A model generated the notes under the pieces. It was not told the DNA's origin. It saw nothing but the letters and a program-made list of their open reading frames with translations, and made no database searches. This document shows positions 20,177 to 30,336 of a DNA stretch of 64,000 bases, one piece after another. Both the position numbers and the translations under genes were made by a program. Positions within the stretch are counted from its first letter, which is position 1. Each line of letters opens with the position of its first letter. The DNA is from Rhynchopus sp. YZ270_cl-10 (lineage: Eukaryota; Euglenozoa; Diplonemea; Diplonemida; Diplonemidae), in the NCBI GenBank assembly GCA_964035575.1, contig OZ037873.1, positions 744,001 to 808,000 of the forward strand. Reading direction: 5' to 3'.

Positions 20177-22393
20177 ATGGCCAAAGCAGTGCTGGGTGTT
20201 CTCTCTCTTAGCGTTGTTTTTATGGAATGCAGTGCACAGTGGGATTTCAAAATTGACCACAGCACTGGCGCCTACAGCATCGACGTGGATGGGGTCAACT
20301 GGATAGGCAGCACAGCCAACATGATACTAGGTGCTGCCACTGACACCGGGTTTACCTACGACTTTGTCATCACCGGACACACGGTTGAGTCAGGCCAAGA
20401 CAAGATGGGGGCCTACCAACTTACCTGCTTTGCTTGGAACAGCTCCATTCTGGAAACGTGCTATCAGGTTTACCCAGACTCCGTCCTCTTCACAACACGC
20501 TATCCACAGGGCTGGAAAATCTCTGCACCGGGGAACTCCGGCAGCGTTTTGACCGCATTCCCTACGTTGTCTCTAATCAAGCACGACAACGTCGAGCTTG
20601 GGTACGCACAGTGGTGGCACACCTTCCTCTTCCGCCAAACCATGGAGATCTGGGGCGGCGGCAAGAACCCTACCGTCGGCCCGGATGCTGGACCGATCTG
20701 TCTTTTCCGACGTGATATGAAACACACTATTGTATTATCACCATACGACAATTTCATGACCTCAAACACACGGCTCTACGCGGGGTCTTTACAGTACGGT
20801 GTTATGGGGACCATCACGAACATTCCTATAGGATTTTCCCATTCCGTCATCTTCCACTACAAGAAGGAAGGGCTACGCCGCACACTCTTCAGCTGGGGCA
20901 GCATCCTGCAGAATGTATACAACAAGAAGAAGGTTGACAATGCAGAACACACGACGCTCAGCAGACTAGGCTACTCCACCGACCATGGGGCGGCATACTA
21001 TTACAAGACAGAGACGAACAAAACGTACGAAACAACCCTTCTTGACCTCGCAGCTTCATACCAAGCAGCCGACCTCCCCATCAGCTACGCACTCTTAGAC
21101 AGCTGGTGGTACTACCAAGGTGTGGACAAAGGCACCGTCAAATGGGTGCCCATGGAGGGCATCTTCCCTCATGGCATGGGGTGGCTCAGCGAACAGACCA
21201 AATGGAGCTTTCAGCTGCACAACAGATACTGGAGCTCTTCGGTGGCATATGCACAGCAGAATGGCGGAGCCTATCCATGGACGATTGAACACGGTGATGC
21301 GGTGCCTGATACACAGCTCTTCTGGGATGATTTGATGGCAAACGCATCGACCCAATGGAATATGATCACCTACGAGCAGGACTGGCTCTATGCAGAGTGG
21401 ATGACACTGAACGACACCATGCTCGGGCATGTCGGCAACGCAGAGAAGTGGTTGCTGCAGATGGACGCTGGGGCGGCGAAGGTGGATGTATCGATTCAGA
21501 TGTGCATGGCATGGCCACGTTTTGCGCTGATGGGGGTCAAGATGGACCAGGTCACGCAGATCCGCGCCTCTGATGACTACACGAACGATTTGCAGTGGTA
21601 CATCGGGTTTTCCTCGCTTCTGGTAGCAGCGTTGGGGATGAAGCCGTCGAAGGACTCCTTTAGGTCAGTCATGGTGCAGCCAGACAGGACCGAGCCGTAC
21701 ACATATCTTCAAGCTGCTGTGGCAGCCCTCTCTGGTGGGCCTAGTGCGATCAGTGATACGCTCAATTATACGGACACCACGTTGATTCGTATGTCCATGA
21801 CCCAGGAGGGGTTGTTGCTGTACCCAGATATTCCGGGGGTGGCGATTGATGCGCTCAGTGCGGAGAACGCCTTCCCGACGAACACCAGCGCGTTCAGCCA
21901 TGGGGCCGCAGTGCAGCTGTCGACCTCGATTGTCAGTGGCGTGGAGTGGCATTCGCTGCTGACTGCGTCCTTCGTGTACGAGCATGTTTTTGATATTGCT
22001 TCGGCGCCGTTGGTTGCGCCGACAGAGGAAGTGCTGTACGATGTGTACCACGTGCAGGATGCGGACATCAAAGCTAGTGGTGTCACGACGTACACCATCC
22101 CCTCGTGTTCACCGAACCCACCGTTTCCGTGTAACAAAACGCATGTTCCGGTATTGACCTTTGCGCCGAAGATGCACAATGGGTGGTCCCTCCTCGGAGA
22201 AAAGGACAAATGGGTGTCAGTGTCGAAGGTGCGTTTCGCATCCGTAGTGCCTGCAGGGCAAGGCCTGGAGGTGGTTCTCAAAGGAACAGAGGGTGAGGTG
22301 GTGACTGTGCAGTTCGGCGACCCAAGTGGTGCAGTAGTCTCGAGGAAGGTCGTCTTCACGCAGTCGGGGGTGGCGACGGTGTCGGTGCCGTGA
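20177..22393 (+). CDS. Secreted glycoside hydrolase-like protein
   Basis: 738 residues in one exon. MAKAVLGVLSLSVVFMECSA is a likely signal peptide. The N-terminal ~270 residues look like a beta-sandwich cap. The centre (~280-520) carries TIM-barrel-type motifs: ISYALLDSWWYYQG, GGAYPWTIEHGD, ITYEQDWLYAEW, GGAAKVDVSIQMCMAWPR. These recall clan GH-D enzymes (alpha-galactosidase and raffinose-synthase-like GH27/GH36), in which two Asp residues are catalytic; D of DSWW and D of YEQDW would be the ones to test. A C-terminal beta domain ends at VATVSVP. Several NxS/T sites (NSS, NKT, NAS, NDT, NYT, NTS) fit secretion. The substrate is unknown, and remote family membership is inference. Confidence 0.65.
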   Translation: MAKAVLGVLSLSVVFMECSAQWDFKIDHSTGAYSIDVDGVNWIGSTANMILGAATDTGFTYDFVITGHTVESGQDKMGAYQLTCFAWNSSILETCYQVYPDSVLFTTRYPQGWKISAPGNSGSVLTAFPTLSLIKHDNVELGYAQWWHTFLFRQTMEIWGGGKNPTVGPDAGPICLFRRDMKHTIVLSPYDNFMTSNTRLYAGSLQYGVMGTITNIPIGFSHSVIFHYKKEGLRRTLFSWGSILQNVYNKKKVDNAEHTTLSRLGYSTDHGAAYYYKTETNKTYETTLLDLAASYQAADLPISYALLDSWWYYQGVDKGTVKWVPMEGIFPHGMGWLSEQTKWSFQLHNRYWSSSVAYAQQNGGAYPWTIEHGDAVPDTQLFWDDLMANASTQWNMITYEQDWLYAEWMTLNDTMLGHVGNAEKWLLQMDAGAAKVDVSIQMCMAWPRFALMGVKMDQVTQIRASDDYTNDLQWYIGFSSLLVAALGMKPSKDSFRSVMVQPDRTEPYTYLQAAVAALSGGPSAISDTLNYTDTTLIRMSMTQEGLLLYPDIPGVAIDALSAENAFPTNTSAFSHGAAVQLSTSIVSGVEWHSLLTASFVYEHVFDIASAPLVAPTEEVLYDVYHVQDADIKASGVTTYTIPSCSPNPPFPCNKTHVPVLTFAPKMHNGWSLLGEKDKWVSVSKVRFASVVPAGQGLEVVLKGTEGEVVTVQFGDPSGAVVSRKVVFTQSGVATVSVP

Positions 22394-22643
22394 GGGGGGG
22401 TTTTCTTTCTGATGATGTGCATTCATGTACAGTTTATCAGTTTTTCTCAATCCCTTTCAACTTCATATTTGCATGTTTTTTTGTCTCCTCAGGGTTTCGA
22501 CAACAACACCAGATACTGCCTCCCGCCGGTGTACTCACGTTTCAACTTCTCCTTTGTCTGGAGATGTTTGTTGGACCAATTTTTGTTTCTGAGCAGTGAC
22601 CCCTTCCGCTTTTTATTCATATCTTTTGTAACACCATCTTTTG

Positions 22644-22680
22644 ATGTGACTAAGCATGAGAGGCTTAGTGTCCGACAACC
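22644..22680 (+). repeat. Dispersed hairpin element, family A
   Basis: GATGTGACTAAGC, loop ATGAGAG, GCTTAGTGTC. The inner stem is intact and the outer 3' arm is diverged. Confidence 0.65.
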
Positions 22681-22702
22681 ATTTTTTTTTGTTTACTTTT
22701 AG

Positions 22703-22828
22703 CCAGGGCTATTTCTAAAACCCGTCCCTGTCCCTGATTTTGGAAAATGAAAGTGGGCAAAAAAAATGCGCCCATTTTCGGATTTTGGACCCCCCGGGCT
22801 CCGGGCCCCATGTTTAGAAATAGCCCTG
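22703..22828. mobile_element. MITE, 126 bases, with 7-base target-site duplication
   Basis: Inverted ends CCAGGGCTATTTCTAAA and its near complement TTTAGAAATAGCCCTG are flanked on both sides by CTTTTAG (22696-22702 and 22829-22835). The inside is G/C-run rich and has no coding potential. A 7-base duplication would fit few known superfamilies (P-like, for example); no assignment is made. Confidence 0.85.
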
Positions 22829-22950
22829 CTTTTAGGTGTCGATATTGCGAGAAATACCCCCTTTTTTTTTCTCGAAAGGGAAAGGAAAACCGGGAAAATA
22901 GGGAGAACCCCCAGTTACACAGATTTGCAACAGATTCCTGCGAATTATTT

Positions 22951-23008
22951 AAGGTGACTCAGCACAAGAGAGTGCTGAGGCTCAAGGTCCACCTGACCAA
23001 ACTTTTCT
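22951..23008 (+). repeat. Dispersed hairpin element, family A (extended stem)
   Basis: AAGGTGA, then CTCAGCAC, loop AAGAGA, GTGCTGAG, a short insert, then TCCACCT. Both the inner stem (8 pairs) and the outer AGGTG/CACCT stem differ from the consensus on both arms at once, so pairing is preserved. Confidence 0.8.
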
Positions 23009-23330
23009 ATTTTAGCAGCAGGAAGAACAGCCTCGTTCCCCCCCCACCCCACCCCACCCAGCACCCAACACCTTTTTTTCCTCTTGTCAGAAACACACCC
23101 TCCCCCACAATACAAACTCCGTTTCCTTCTTTGTACAAACCCCGAACCTTCGTACTGATTGCTAGTATTGGTGTGCTCCAATTACAGGGGTTTCTTTGCT
23201 GCCCGAAGTGATAACAAACGTGATACACAGGCTTGTTTGCGGGACACCACATACTAACACTTTCTCATTGACTCTTCAAAACAGCCTTTATCCTCCAGGA
23301 ACACATACACAATATACATCATAGCATATA

Positions 23331-23657
23331 ATGGGGCGGCCGACCTCTAACAAAGCGTTGCAAAAGCATCGACTGGACATGAGGAAAGAGAAAAAGGTGA
23401 GACCCGAGAAGGAGCCAGCGCTCACCAAGGCTGTTAAGGCTCGGGAGAAGCTGTTCTCCTCGGAGGGCCAGAATGAGACTGCGAAGAAGGTAAAGACCGC
23501 GCGCGGGAAGGTCAAGGAGGTGTCCACGAAACAGCGTCTGTCGCAGTCACGCAAAAACAACCTTGCCAGCAATCTTGCGTTGCTCAAGGAAGATGACTCT
23601 ATACTAAACAGAAAGAAGAAGGGCAAGGGGAAGGGGAAGGGCAAGGGGAAAAAGTGA
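23331..23657 (+). CDS. Small, very basic protein (possibly nucleolar)
   Basis: 108 residues, about a third Lys/Arg: MGRPTSNKALQKHRLDMRKE at the start, a central RGKVKEVSTKQRLSQSRKNN segment, and a KKKGKGKGKGKGKK tail. The first half could form charged helices. No known domain is recognised. Such proteins are often nucleolar or ribosome-assembly factors, but that is inference. Single exon; ATG at 23331 is the first in frame. Coding base use is clearly different from the T-rich spacers on each side. Confidence 0.6.
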   Translation: MGRPTSNKALQKHRLDMRKEKKVRPEKEPALTKAVKAREKLFSSEGQNETAKKVKTARGKVKEVSTKQRLSQSRKNNLASNLALLKEDDSILNRKKKGKGKGKGKGKK

Positions 23658-25080
23658 TCTTTGTGAAGTGCAGAGGAGGAGTTAAAAAGCCTTTAAACCC
23701 GCAAGGAAATCTATCATATGCTGCCAGGTGGTGACGTCCTTCCCCTGTCCACCGTTCTCACTCCCAGCTCTTACCAACTTTTCTACCAACTGTGTTATGA
23801 TCACCAATTTTCTAATACAAAAGACCAGTGGAAGAGCAGAGAGGGGCACCGTTGCCGCCGTCTGCACAATGTTCTCGGGGAGGGGGTATGGGGGAGGGGA
23901 AGTTTTCTTCATGTGTGTGTGTGTGTCTGTGTCTCAATAACAGATCCTGTGAGTGCAGTCTTTGTGTGAGCAAGAGGCTACCCGCTGTTCGGAGGGGCAA
24001 CAGAGACACAGCACTGTAGGGGGGTTTTCTCACTACGTGGGGGAGGGCAATGTGCTGTGAGGGACGTTCGTGCAACCTTGCTGATAAAGAGAGCGGTGGA
24101 GTGAAAGGGGCATGTGTATCATGTCAGCTTCTCGGAGTGTTTTGTTCTGCGGGGAGTGTCCGAGGGGACTGTCTGGAATGGCAGCTGCACGAAGCAGATT
24201 CTCAAAAAACTTACAGTGGTCCACTGGAGCTTTACGGTGGCAACTACACTATTCCAACAATATTTTTTTTTGTTCTGCTAGCGGTGCAAAGCGATACAAT
24301 GATAAAAAAGTTATGTTGGTGAGTCCGGGTTATTTTCAGGGTTTCCCGACGTCATGGTGACTGCTGTTTTTTTTATTTAGGAGGGTTTTATATTTGAAGT
24401 CAAGTTGTTTCGTATTTATTGCATATCATCTCAAAGACGCTGTTGCCTTTGGTGCTGCAGCGATTGTGTCAAAACAGTGAGCACCACAAGCCCCCTTTTT
24501 TTTTTGTACTCAGGTAGCTACGTAGCCTTCAGGGAGGCAATCGTGTGCTAATACAGAAAGTATCAGTCAAGGCTGTCCTTACAGACGCATGCCAAAGCGG
24601 CCGCCACATGGGTGTGGACTTTAGATTGAAGTTTCATCATTGTACTAGCCCAGGGAGGGTTCCCGGCTACCGGCGAGGTCTCTTCCAATCCGTTCCCTAG
24701 TTTCCGAGGGGGGCCTCCTTGGCTTCACTGGCTAGGGCTCTGCAGGTCCCTCCACACATGTTGTGTGCCTGCCTTCAGCACCCAGGGTAGCATACCCAGC
24801 ACCTTTTACCCTCAGGTCAGACCCCTTTACCATTTTAGTTTTCTACTGGACAGTCTTCCCCACTATGGCCTCTGGGTCGATACAAAGTATGAAGGCGGAC
24901 AAATACTGCCAAATATGGCAGCACAGTTCTCGCTTTGCCTGAAGGTTGACCAAGCGTGCAGGTCGCTTGGATGTGGCCAGCTTTTCCTCTCAACCAATTT
25001 CCCACCTCAGATTAGTTTTATTCGACACAAACACAAAAAACAAAATAAAACAAAACAAAGCAAAAATCAGTTACATTGCA
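23658..25080. other. Spacer holding the upstream duplicated block of the first mucin-like gene
   Basis: 24385-24476 matches 29931-30020, and 24827-25080 matches 30038-30336, so this is the 5' flank of a tandem duplication. Between the two blocks the first copy has about 335 extra bases (24498-24827) that the second lacks. A minus-strand reading at 23682-23780 (GGQGKDVTTWQHMIDFLAGL) looks mildly coding, but no gene could be built. GGTGGCAACTACACTATTCC at 24236 recurs at 40893. Confidence 0.6.
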
Positions 25081-27624
25081 ATGAACGGTGCGGTCCGTGC
25101 TGTGCTGGTGCTTGCACTGTGTGCATCTGTGCGTGCCAGCTGTATGCAACACTGGGATGAACCATCATGTTTGACTGAGGTGAACTGCCTATGGGACGCG
25201 AACATGTTCCAGTGCTCGGTGGCAGACTGCGGGCTGTACAAGACGAATGCACTGTGCGACAAGACAGGAGGCTCCTGCAAGTGGGACGCAGTGAGCGACC
25301 TCGGGTGTGTGTCGTTCTGCTACCCGATCATGGAAGAGAACGCCTGCAAAGCTAAAGGCTACTGTACGTGGGCTGGGGGGTGCATCGACGTGGCTCCTCT
25401 TCCGACGCTTGCACCGGGGAGTACGTATCCTCCGGGTCACGTCGACGGGGCGCTGTTCACAGCGTGCACAGGGCAGGCAGAGGGCTCGTGTGGGAATGAC
25501 GTGAACTGTGTGTGGGACACGGCCTGCACAGCACGCTGCGAGCGCATGAGTGTCTACGAGTGTGGTGGTGCCTGGGCCTGCAACTGGGATGAAGACGCAC
25601 AGACCTGCGAGTATGCCTGCTTCCAGGTGAGAACCGACGCCTTCTGCACGTCCCTGTCCTACTGCGACTGGAAAGGCAACTACTGCGACGCCGTACCCGC
25701 CACACCACCGCCAGGCACAACACCCCTCCCTGGCTCCGTGCCCGCAGCAGACCTGCTGGCCTGCAAAGGAAAGGCGACTGCCGAATGCACCCAAGATGTC
25801 AACTGCGTGTGGTCCTCCCCCAGGTATGGTGCCTCCCTGTGCCGGGCTGTGTGTGCGAACTTCGGCTTCGAGCTTGACTGCAACCGCGACGTAAACTGCA
25901 AGTGGAAGGAAGGCGTGTGTGGGAACTCCTGCACGCAGCTCGCGCAGGCGTCGTGTGAGCAGGACGCGACGTGTGAGTGGGATGGCATGAACTGCGGCGA
26001 CCTGACACCGACGCCTCCCCCAGGCACTGTCGCTGTGCCCGGGTCGTCGCCCAGAGCAGACCTGGATGCGTGCACTGACATGGACGCAACAGCATGTGCA
26101 GGGGCAGCGGACTGCTACCTGAGCACGAAGATTGGACTCTGCTTCCCCATCTGTGAGAAGTACGGCTTCGCAGTCGGTTGCGATGCAAGCTCGCTCTGTG
26201 CCTGGGACGCCAACACCCCGCAGTGTACAACCGTGTGTGACTACGTCGTCGACGCTGCACCGTGCACAAGCGCACCCTCGTGTGTGTGGGATGCTCAGGC
26301 CAACACCTGCTCTTCAACAGCCACCCCACCAGCACCAACCACTGCACCGGCAACAAGCGCACCCGCAACGGAGGCGCCGCCAACACCCGCACCCCAAACA
26401 GCAGCGCCAACTGTGCCTGCAACTGATGCTCCCGCCACTGATGCACCTGCCACCGATGCGCCTGCAACTGAAGTGCCACAGACGGCGAACCCTGCCACAC
26501 CACGCACAGATGCACCTGCAACTGACGCACCCGCAACATCTGCACCTTCGACAGACGCACCTGCCACTGATGCGCCCACCACAAATGCACCGCAGACAGC
26601 GAACCCCGCCACACCGCCAACAACTGCACCTGCAACTGACGCACCCGCTACAGCTGCACCATCAACAGCGGCACCAGCAACTAACGCACCCGCCACCGAC
26701 GCACCTGCCACTGATGCGCCCGCAACTGAAGTGCCACAAACAGCGAACCCTAACACACCACGCACAGATGCACCATCAACAGTTGCACCTCCCACCGATG
26801 CTACGGCCACAATTGCACCACAGACAGCGAACCCTGCCACACCACGCACATCTGCACCGGCAACAAGTGTGCCCGCAACTGAAGTGCCGCAGACACGTAG
26901 CACAGCCACACCATCGTCATCTGCACCTGCAACCGACGCCATGCAGACAGCAAACCCAGACGCACCACGCACATCTGCACCTGCAACTGATGCCATGCAG
27001 ACAGCAAACCCTGATGCACCACGCACATCTGCACCTGCAACTGACGCCATGCAGACGGCAAACCCAGACGCACCACGCACTTCTGCACCTGCAACTGACG
27101 CCATGCAGACGGCAAACCCAGACGCACCACGCACTTCTGCACCCGCAACTGATGCCATGCAGACGTCAAACCCAGACGCACCACGCACTTCTGCACCTGC
27201 AACTGACGCCATGCAGACGGCAAACCCTGATGCACCACGTACTTCTGCACCCGCAACTGATGCCATGCAGACGTCAAACCCAGACGCACCACGCACTTCT
27301 GCACCTGCAACTGACGCCATGCAGACGGCAAACCCTGATACACCACGCACTTCTGCACCCGCAACTGGTACGTCCTTCTCTCCTGCGACGGGTGGACCGG
27401 GACGTGGAACGTCTGAGGAGGAGAGCGAGGAGGGCAGCGACTCAGGCTTCCCGGTGTTTGCCATTGTGGGCATCGTTGCAGGTGCGGTTGCACTCATCGG
27501 GGCGGGGGTCTTCGCACTGTGCAAGGCAACGTCGGCAGCCAATTCGAATACCATCAAGATCGACGAAATGGCTGACCTGATGGGCGGGATGGAGCAGGCA
27601 GAGCTTCGGGTGACAAGTTGCTAG
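25081..27624 (+). CDS. Mucin-like type I membrane protein with Cys/Trp modules (copy 1)
   Basis: 847 residues from MNGAVRAVLVLALCASVRA, a clear signal peptide; upstream in-frame codons are leader sequence. Residues ~20-415 are about eight Cys-rich modules with the recurring plan C-xxx-C-x5-C-x-W-D/K-x-C (ECTQDVNCVWSS, ASCEQDATCEWDGMNC). A Thr/Pro/Ala stalk follows (APATDAPATDAPATEVPQT), then eight exact-length repeats of 18 residues (ATDAMQTANPDAPRTSAP; 26923-27354). After an acidic linker (GTSEEESEEGSDSG), a membrane helix FAIVGIVAGAVALIGAGVFA ends the outside part, leaving a ~35-residue tail. The stalk would be heavily O-glycosylated. It is most likely a cell-surface or cyst-wall glycoprotein. 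Its N-terminal half is almost identical to the copy at 30337. Confidence 0.85.
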   Translation: MNGAVRAVLVLALCASVRASCMQHWDEPSCLTEVNCLWDANMFQCSVADCGLYKTNALCDKTGGSCKWDAVSDLGCVSFCYPIMEENACKAKGYCTWAGGCIDVAPLPTLAPGSTYPPGHVDGALFTACTGQAEGSCGNDVNCVWDTACTARCERMSVYECGGAWACNWDEDAQTCEYACFQVRTDAFCTSLSYCDWKGNYCDAVPATPPPGTTPLPGSVPAADLLACKGKATAECTQDVNCVWSSPRYGASLCRAVCANFGFELDCNRDVNCKWKEGVCGNSCTQLAQASCEQDATCEWDGMNCGDLTPTPPPGTVAVPGSSPRADLDACTDMDATACAGAADCYLSTKIGLCFPICEKYGFAVGCDASSLCAWDANTPQCTTVCDYVVDAAPCTSAPSCVWDAQANTCSSTATPPAPTTAPATSAPATEAPPTPAPQTAAPTVPATDAPATDAPATDAPATEVPQTANPATPRTDAPATDAPATSAPSTDAPATDAPTTNAPQTANPATPPTTAPATDAPATAAPSTAAPATNAPATDAPATDAPATEVPQTANPNTPRTDAPSTVAPPTDATATIAPQTANPATPRTSAPATSVPATEVPQTRSTATPSSSAPATDAMQTANPDAPRTSAPATDAMQTANPDAPRTSAPATDAMQTANPDAPRTSAPATDAMQTANPDAPRTSAPATDAMQTSNPDAPRTSAPATDAMQTANPDAPRTSAPATDAMQTSNPDAPRTSAPATDAMQTANPDTPRTSAPATGTSFSPATGGPGRGTSEEESEEGSDSGFPVFAIVGIVAGAVALIGAGVFALCKATSAANSNTIKIDEMADLMGGMEQAELRVTSC
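26923..27354 (+). repeat. 54-base coding minisatellite, 8 units
   Basis: 432 bases = 8 x 54, each encoding one 18-residue unit. Units differ mainly at third positions (GAC/GAT, ACA/ACT) and in a few TAN-to-TSN changes. Confidence 0.9.
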
Positions 27625-27730
27625 AGTCCTTTCTGCCCCGTGTAGCTCATATCCGTTATTTTGTCTTCTCTTTTGATGACCCCCCATTCTTCACATTCTT
27701 CCCCTTTTTCTTTATTTTCTGTTGTTTTTC

Positions 27731-28247
27731 TGTTGTGTTTTACTGTGACCAGGTAGGGATGGTGCCCTGCACTATCACTATCCCCTTGACACACCTCAGG
27801 ACCTTGCTCCACTGTTTATTCTTCTGCGCAGCGGGGTTTGCGTTATCAAAGGCCACCTGGTTTCATGTCATAGTTTCCTTTCAGTGGGAGATGTGTCTGT
27901 GCGGCATATTACTCTTTCACGTTTTTATTTTTATTGTTCTCTTTTTTTTTCTATCTTCTGTACTGTATCGTGGCTGCTATCCCGCGAGAGCAGTTTATAA
28001 TCAAGCAATTTTTGTCAATTTTTTTTTTCCCGTTTGTTTTTATCATACCGGGAAAGGGGGTGTTGCAACACCAACAGCACCCTTCTCTTTGCAGCATCAT
28101 GACGCTGTATGAAATGACCTTTCCCCCGCCTGGTGTTTCACTTCAGACACAACGACAACGGGGTCCGCAAACTACCTCTGACGCACCCCCCTTTTTTTTT
28201 TTACGTTATTATTGCTGCATTCATTGGCAACGCGATACCATCCATAT
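27731..28247. repeat. 3' flank of mucin-like gene, segmental duplication copy 1
   Basis: Almost identical to 34041-34574, about 500 bases. It continues beyond the inserted TIR element at 28248-29085, with 29086-29460 matching 34575-35070. Confidence 0.85.
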
Positions 28248-29085
28248 GGGTCCGTCCGGAAACCCTCCTGGTAAGATTCATCCTTTTGGGGGTTTTTTGA
28301 GGTTTTTCTGCTCAAAACACCCAAACAACCCAATTTTTTGATACCCACCATACACCTACCACCCCAGAGGGCATATTTTGGGCATTTATTTTTGTTTATT
28401 TCCCCTCCCCCCCTTTTTACTTATATTTTTTTACGTATTTTTGGACATTTCATAAACGTGGCAATGACAGCAGTGAAGTTCACTTTTTTGTCGAGAAACA
28501 CGGTAAGAATGGGTGCGACGCACACTTGGTGTCGTTTCGAACCATCTCTCTGATGATTCTTGTTGTCAGGAGATCCTTACCGTAGGGGTCATTGTCGGTG
28601 CCCTGCGCGAGCTTCCCCACACAGAGGCCTTTGTTATCTCATTCCCTCGTACTCATACGTATCAGTACACCCTTCTTTCCATCAATCTCTTTTCTTCTGT
28701 GTACTGCTACCCGAGCAACGGTCGTGTCATTTCAGCGTGTACTCTGACACGGAGGGAACCTTTATTTACTATGGAGTCTCCACATCCAAGGTGACCCGCA
28801 AAGCAAAAGTCCCTGGCATTGACCCAGTAGATTTGACAGAGGTCAATGAAACCTTGTCAAGGCGGCATGGCAGGATTAAGAGAAAGAGAGAAGAGATCCA
28901 GAAGAACGACAATAAAAGGCTGAAAATCTGATTAAAAAAGCGAAAATATAGCCTCAGACCCCCCCAAAAACCTATTTTCATATCAGAATATCACCTAGAT
29001 GCACTTTTTGTGGGGGACATCATCAAAAAAACCCAAAAATACCCAAAAGGATGAATCTTACCAGAGGGGTTTCCGGACGAGTCCA
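28248..29085. mobile_element. TIR element carrying a three-exon gene
   Basis: Inverted ends of about 40 bases: the left arm contains GTCCGGAAACCC and GGTAAGATTCATCCTTTTGG, and the right arm carries the complement. ATAT flanks both sides (28244-28247 and 29086-29089). The paralogous flank of the second mucin-like gene (34571) has the same sequence with a single ATAT and no insert, which shows the element arrived after the duplication or was lost cleanly. It contains no transposase but does contain a spliced gene, as in Pack-type elements that carry host genes. Confidence 0.8.
28464..28931 (+). CDS. Three-exon gene of unknown function inside a TIR element
   Basis: Exons 28464-28502, 28570-28658 and 28736-28931 join in frame across GTAAG...TCAG (67 bases) and GTATC...TCAG (77 bases) introns to give 107 residues. 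The product starts MTAVKFTFLSRNTEILTVGV, continues through FPRTHTVYSDTEGTFIYYGV, and ends in a basic helix (SRRHGRIKRKREEIQKNDNK, then RLKI). No family is recognised. A donor at 28645 would break the frame, so the donor at 28659 was chosen. The basic tail could be nuclear targeting or nucleic-acid binding. It may be a captured host gene or fragment, or a gene native to the element. Confidence 0.5.
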
Positions 29086-29210
29086 ATATATAGCCTGTTT
29101 CCTCCCTTAAACTGCCTCTCTCAGTTCTTTTTTATTTGCCCTTCTATAAAAAAACGTGCCAATATTCGGTGCATTTTCTTATCGCACCTTTTTGTTGTTG
29201 TCTTTTGTTT

Positions 29211-29242
29211 GGTGACTAAGCGGGGCTTAGACTCATCATCTG
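29211..29242 (+). repeat. Dispersed hairpin element, family A (short loop)
   Basis: GGTGACTAAGC, loop GG, GGCTTAG, then ACTCATCATC. The loop is shortened, but both stems remain. The duplicated copy is at 34695. Confidence 0.7.
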
Positions 29243-29298
29243 TCTATTTTATTATTCTCTTTTTTCTTTTTTCAATGGAATTGATTTTTTTTCAAATT

Positions 29299-29340
29299 AA
29301 GGTGACCAGAGCACATTGTGGGGCTTTCATCTTAAAAGGA
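29299..29340 (+). repeat. Dispersed hairpin element, family A variant
   Basis: AAGGTGACCAGAGCAC then GTGGGGCTTTCATCTTAAAAGG. The outer stem is kept and the inner stem altered. The duplicated copy is at 34913. Confidence 0.55.
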
Positions 29341-30290
29341 TAAAACCCTTCTTTGTTTTTCTCTCCCTCTCTATTCAACTTTCCAAAGATATATTGCATT
29401 GCCCCTCTCTCGTTTCATGACTCGCTCTGTGCCTGGTCTGCTGTATCCACCGGGCGCACCAGTGTACCAACACCTACACGACAAACTGCGTCACAGTTTT
29501 TGTTTGACAGTTCTACGCACGGTCTCAACACACCGTCTTAGGTACATCTCACCTACTATTCTTCTCGTTGTGAGTGATGCATTTTGCCTTGTGCACTATC
29601 CGTTCGTTTCTACGTGGTGACACCCAAGTCGGGGCCGTATCTCATTTCACCTGAGTGTATGTGTCCACATCTGTTGTCCAAGAATGAACCATGTTGTTCG
29701 TCACTTTGAAAGGTGAGTCAGGTTTAGTGTCATCATTTTCCCATTCTTTTCCAAATTTTTGCTTTTATTGGCGTTTTTTTCTTTGTAATTTGTTCAGGCA
29801 TATTGCTAAGTGCCATTTTGCAGCTTCGTGTTTTGGGTGAAGAGTAAAAATAAAATATCGGTGTTTCGACATTTCGCCAACCCAGTTGTTGCACTTCAGC
29901 CGGGAAATGACGACACTGTCGCGATGGCTTTATATTTGAAGTCAAGTTGTTTCGTATTTATTGCATATTATCTCAAAGACGCTGTTGCCTTTGGTGCTGC
30001 AGCGATTGTGTCAAAACAGCGAGTACCACAAGCCCCTTACCATTTTAGTTTTCTCTACCGGACAGTCTTCCCCACTATGGCCTCTGGGTCGATACAAAGT
30101 ATGAAGGCGGACAAATACTGCCAAATATGGCAGCATCCAAAGTATGAAGGCAGACAAATCCCTGCCAAATATGGCAGCACAGTTCTCGCTTTGCCTGAAG
30201 GTTGACCAAGCGTGCAGGTCGCTTGGATGTGGCCAGCTTTTCCTCTCAACCAATTTCCCACCTCAGATTAGTTTTCTTCGACACAAACAC

Positions 30291-30322
<32 letters not shown>

Positions 30323-30336
30323 GCAGTTACATTGCA

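Larger units (their letters stand above)
29086..30336. other. Spacer between the two mucin-like genes
   Basis: Holds the rest of the 3' duplicated flank (to about 29460), a private stretch, and the 5' flank of copy 2. The latter includes a 39-base internal repeat around AAGTATGAAGGC (30099 and 30139) that copy 1 has once. No gene is supported. Confidence 0.5.

Noticed and set aside
23682-23912. Minus-strand gene convergent with the small basic protein
   Set aside because: Only a short C-terminal-like stretch (TTWQHMIDFLAGLKAF) looks coding; no start, domain or partner exon was found.
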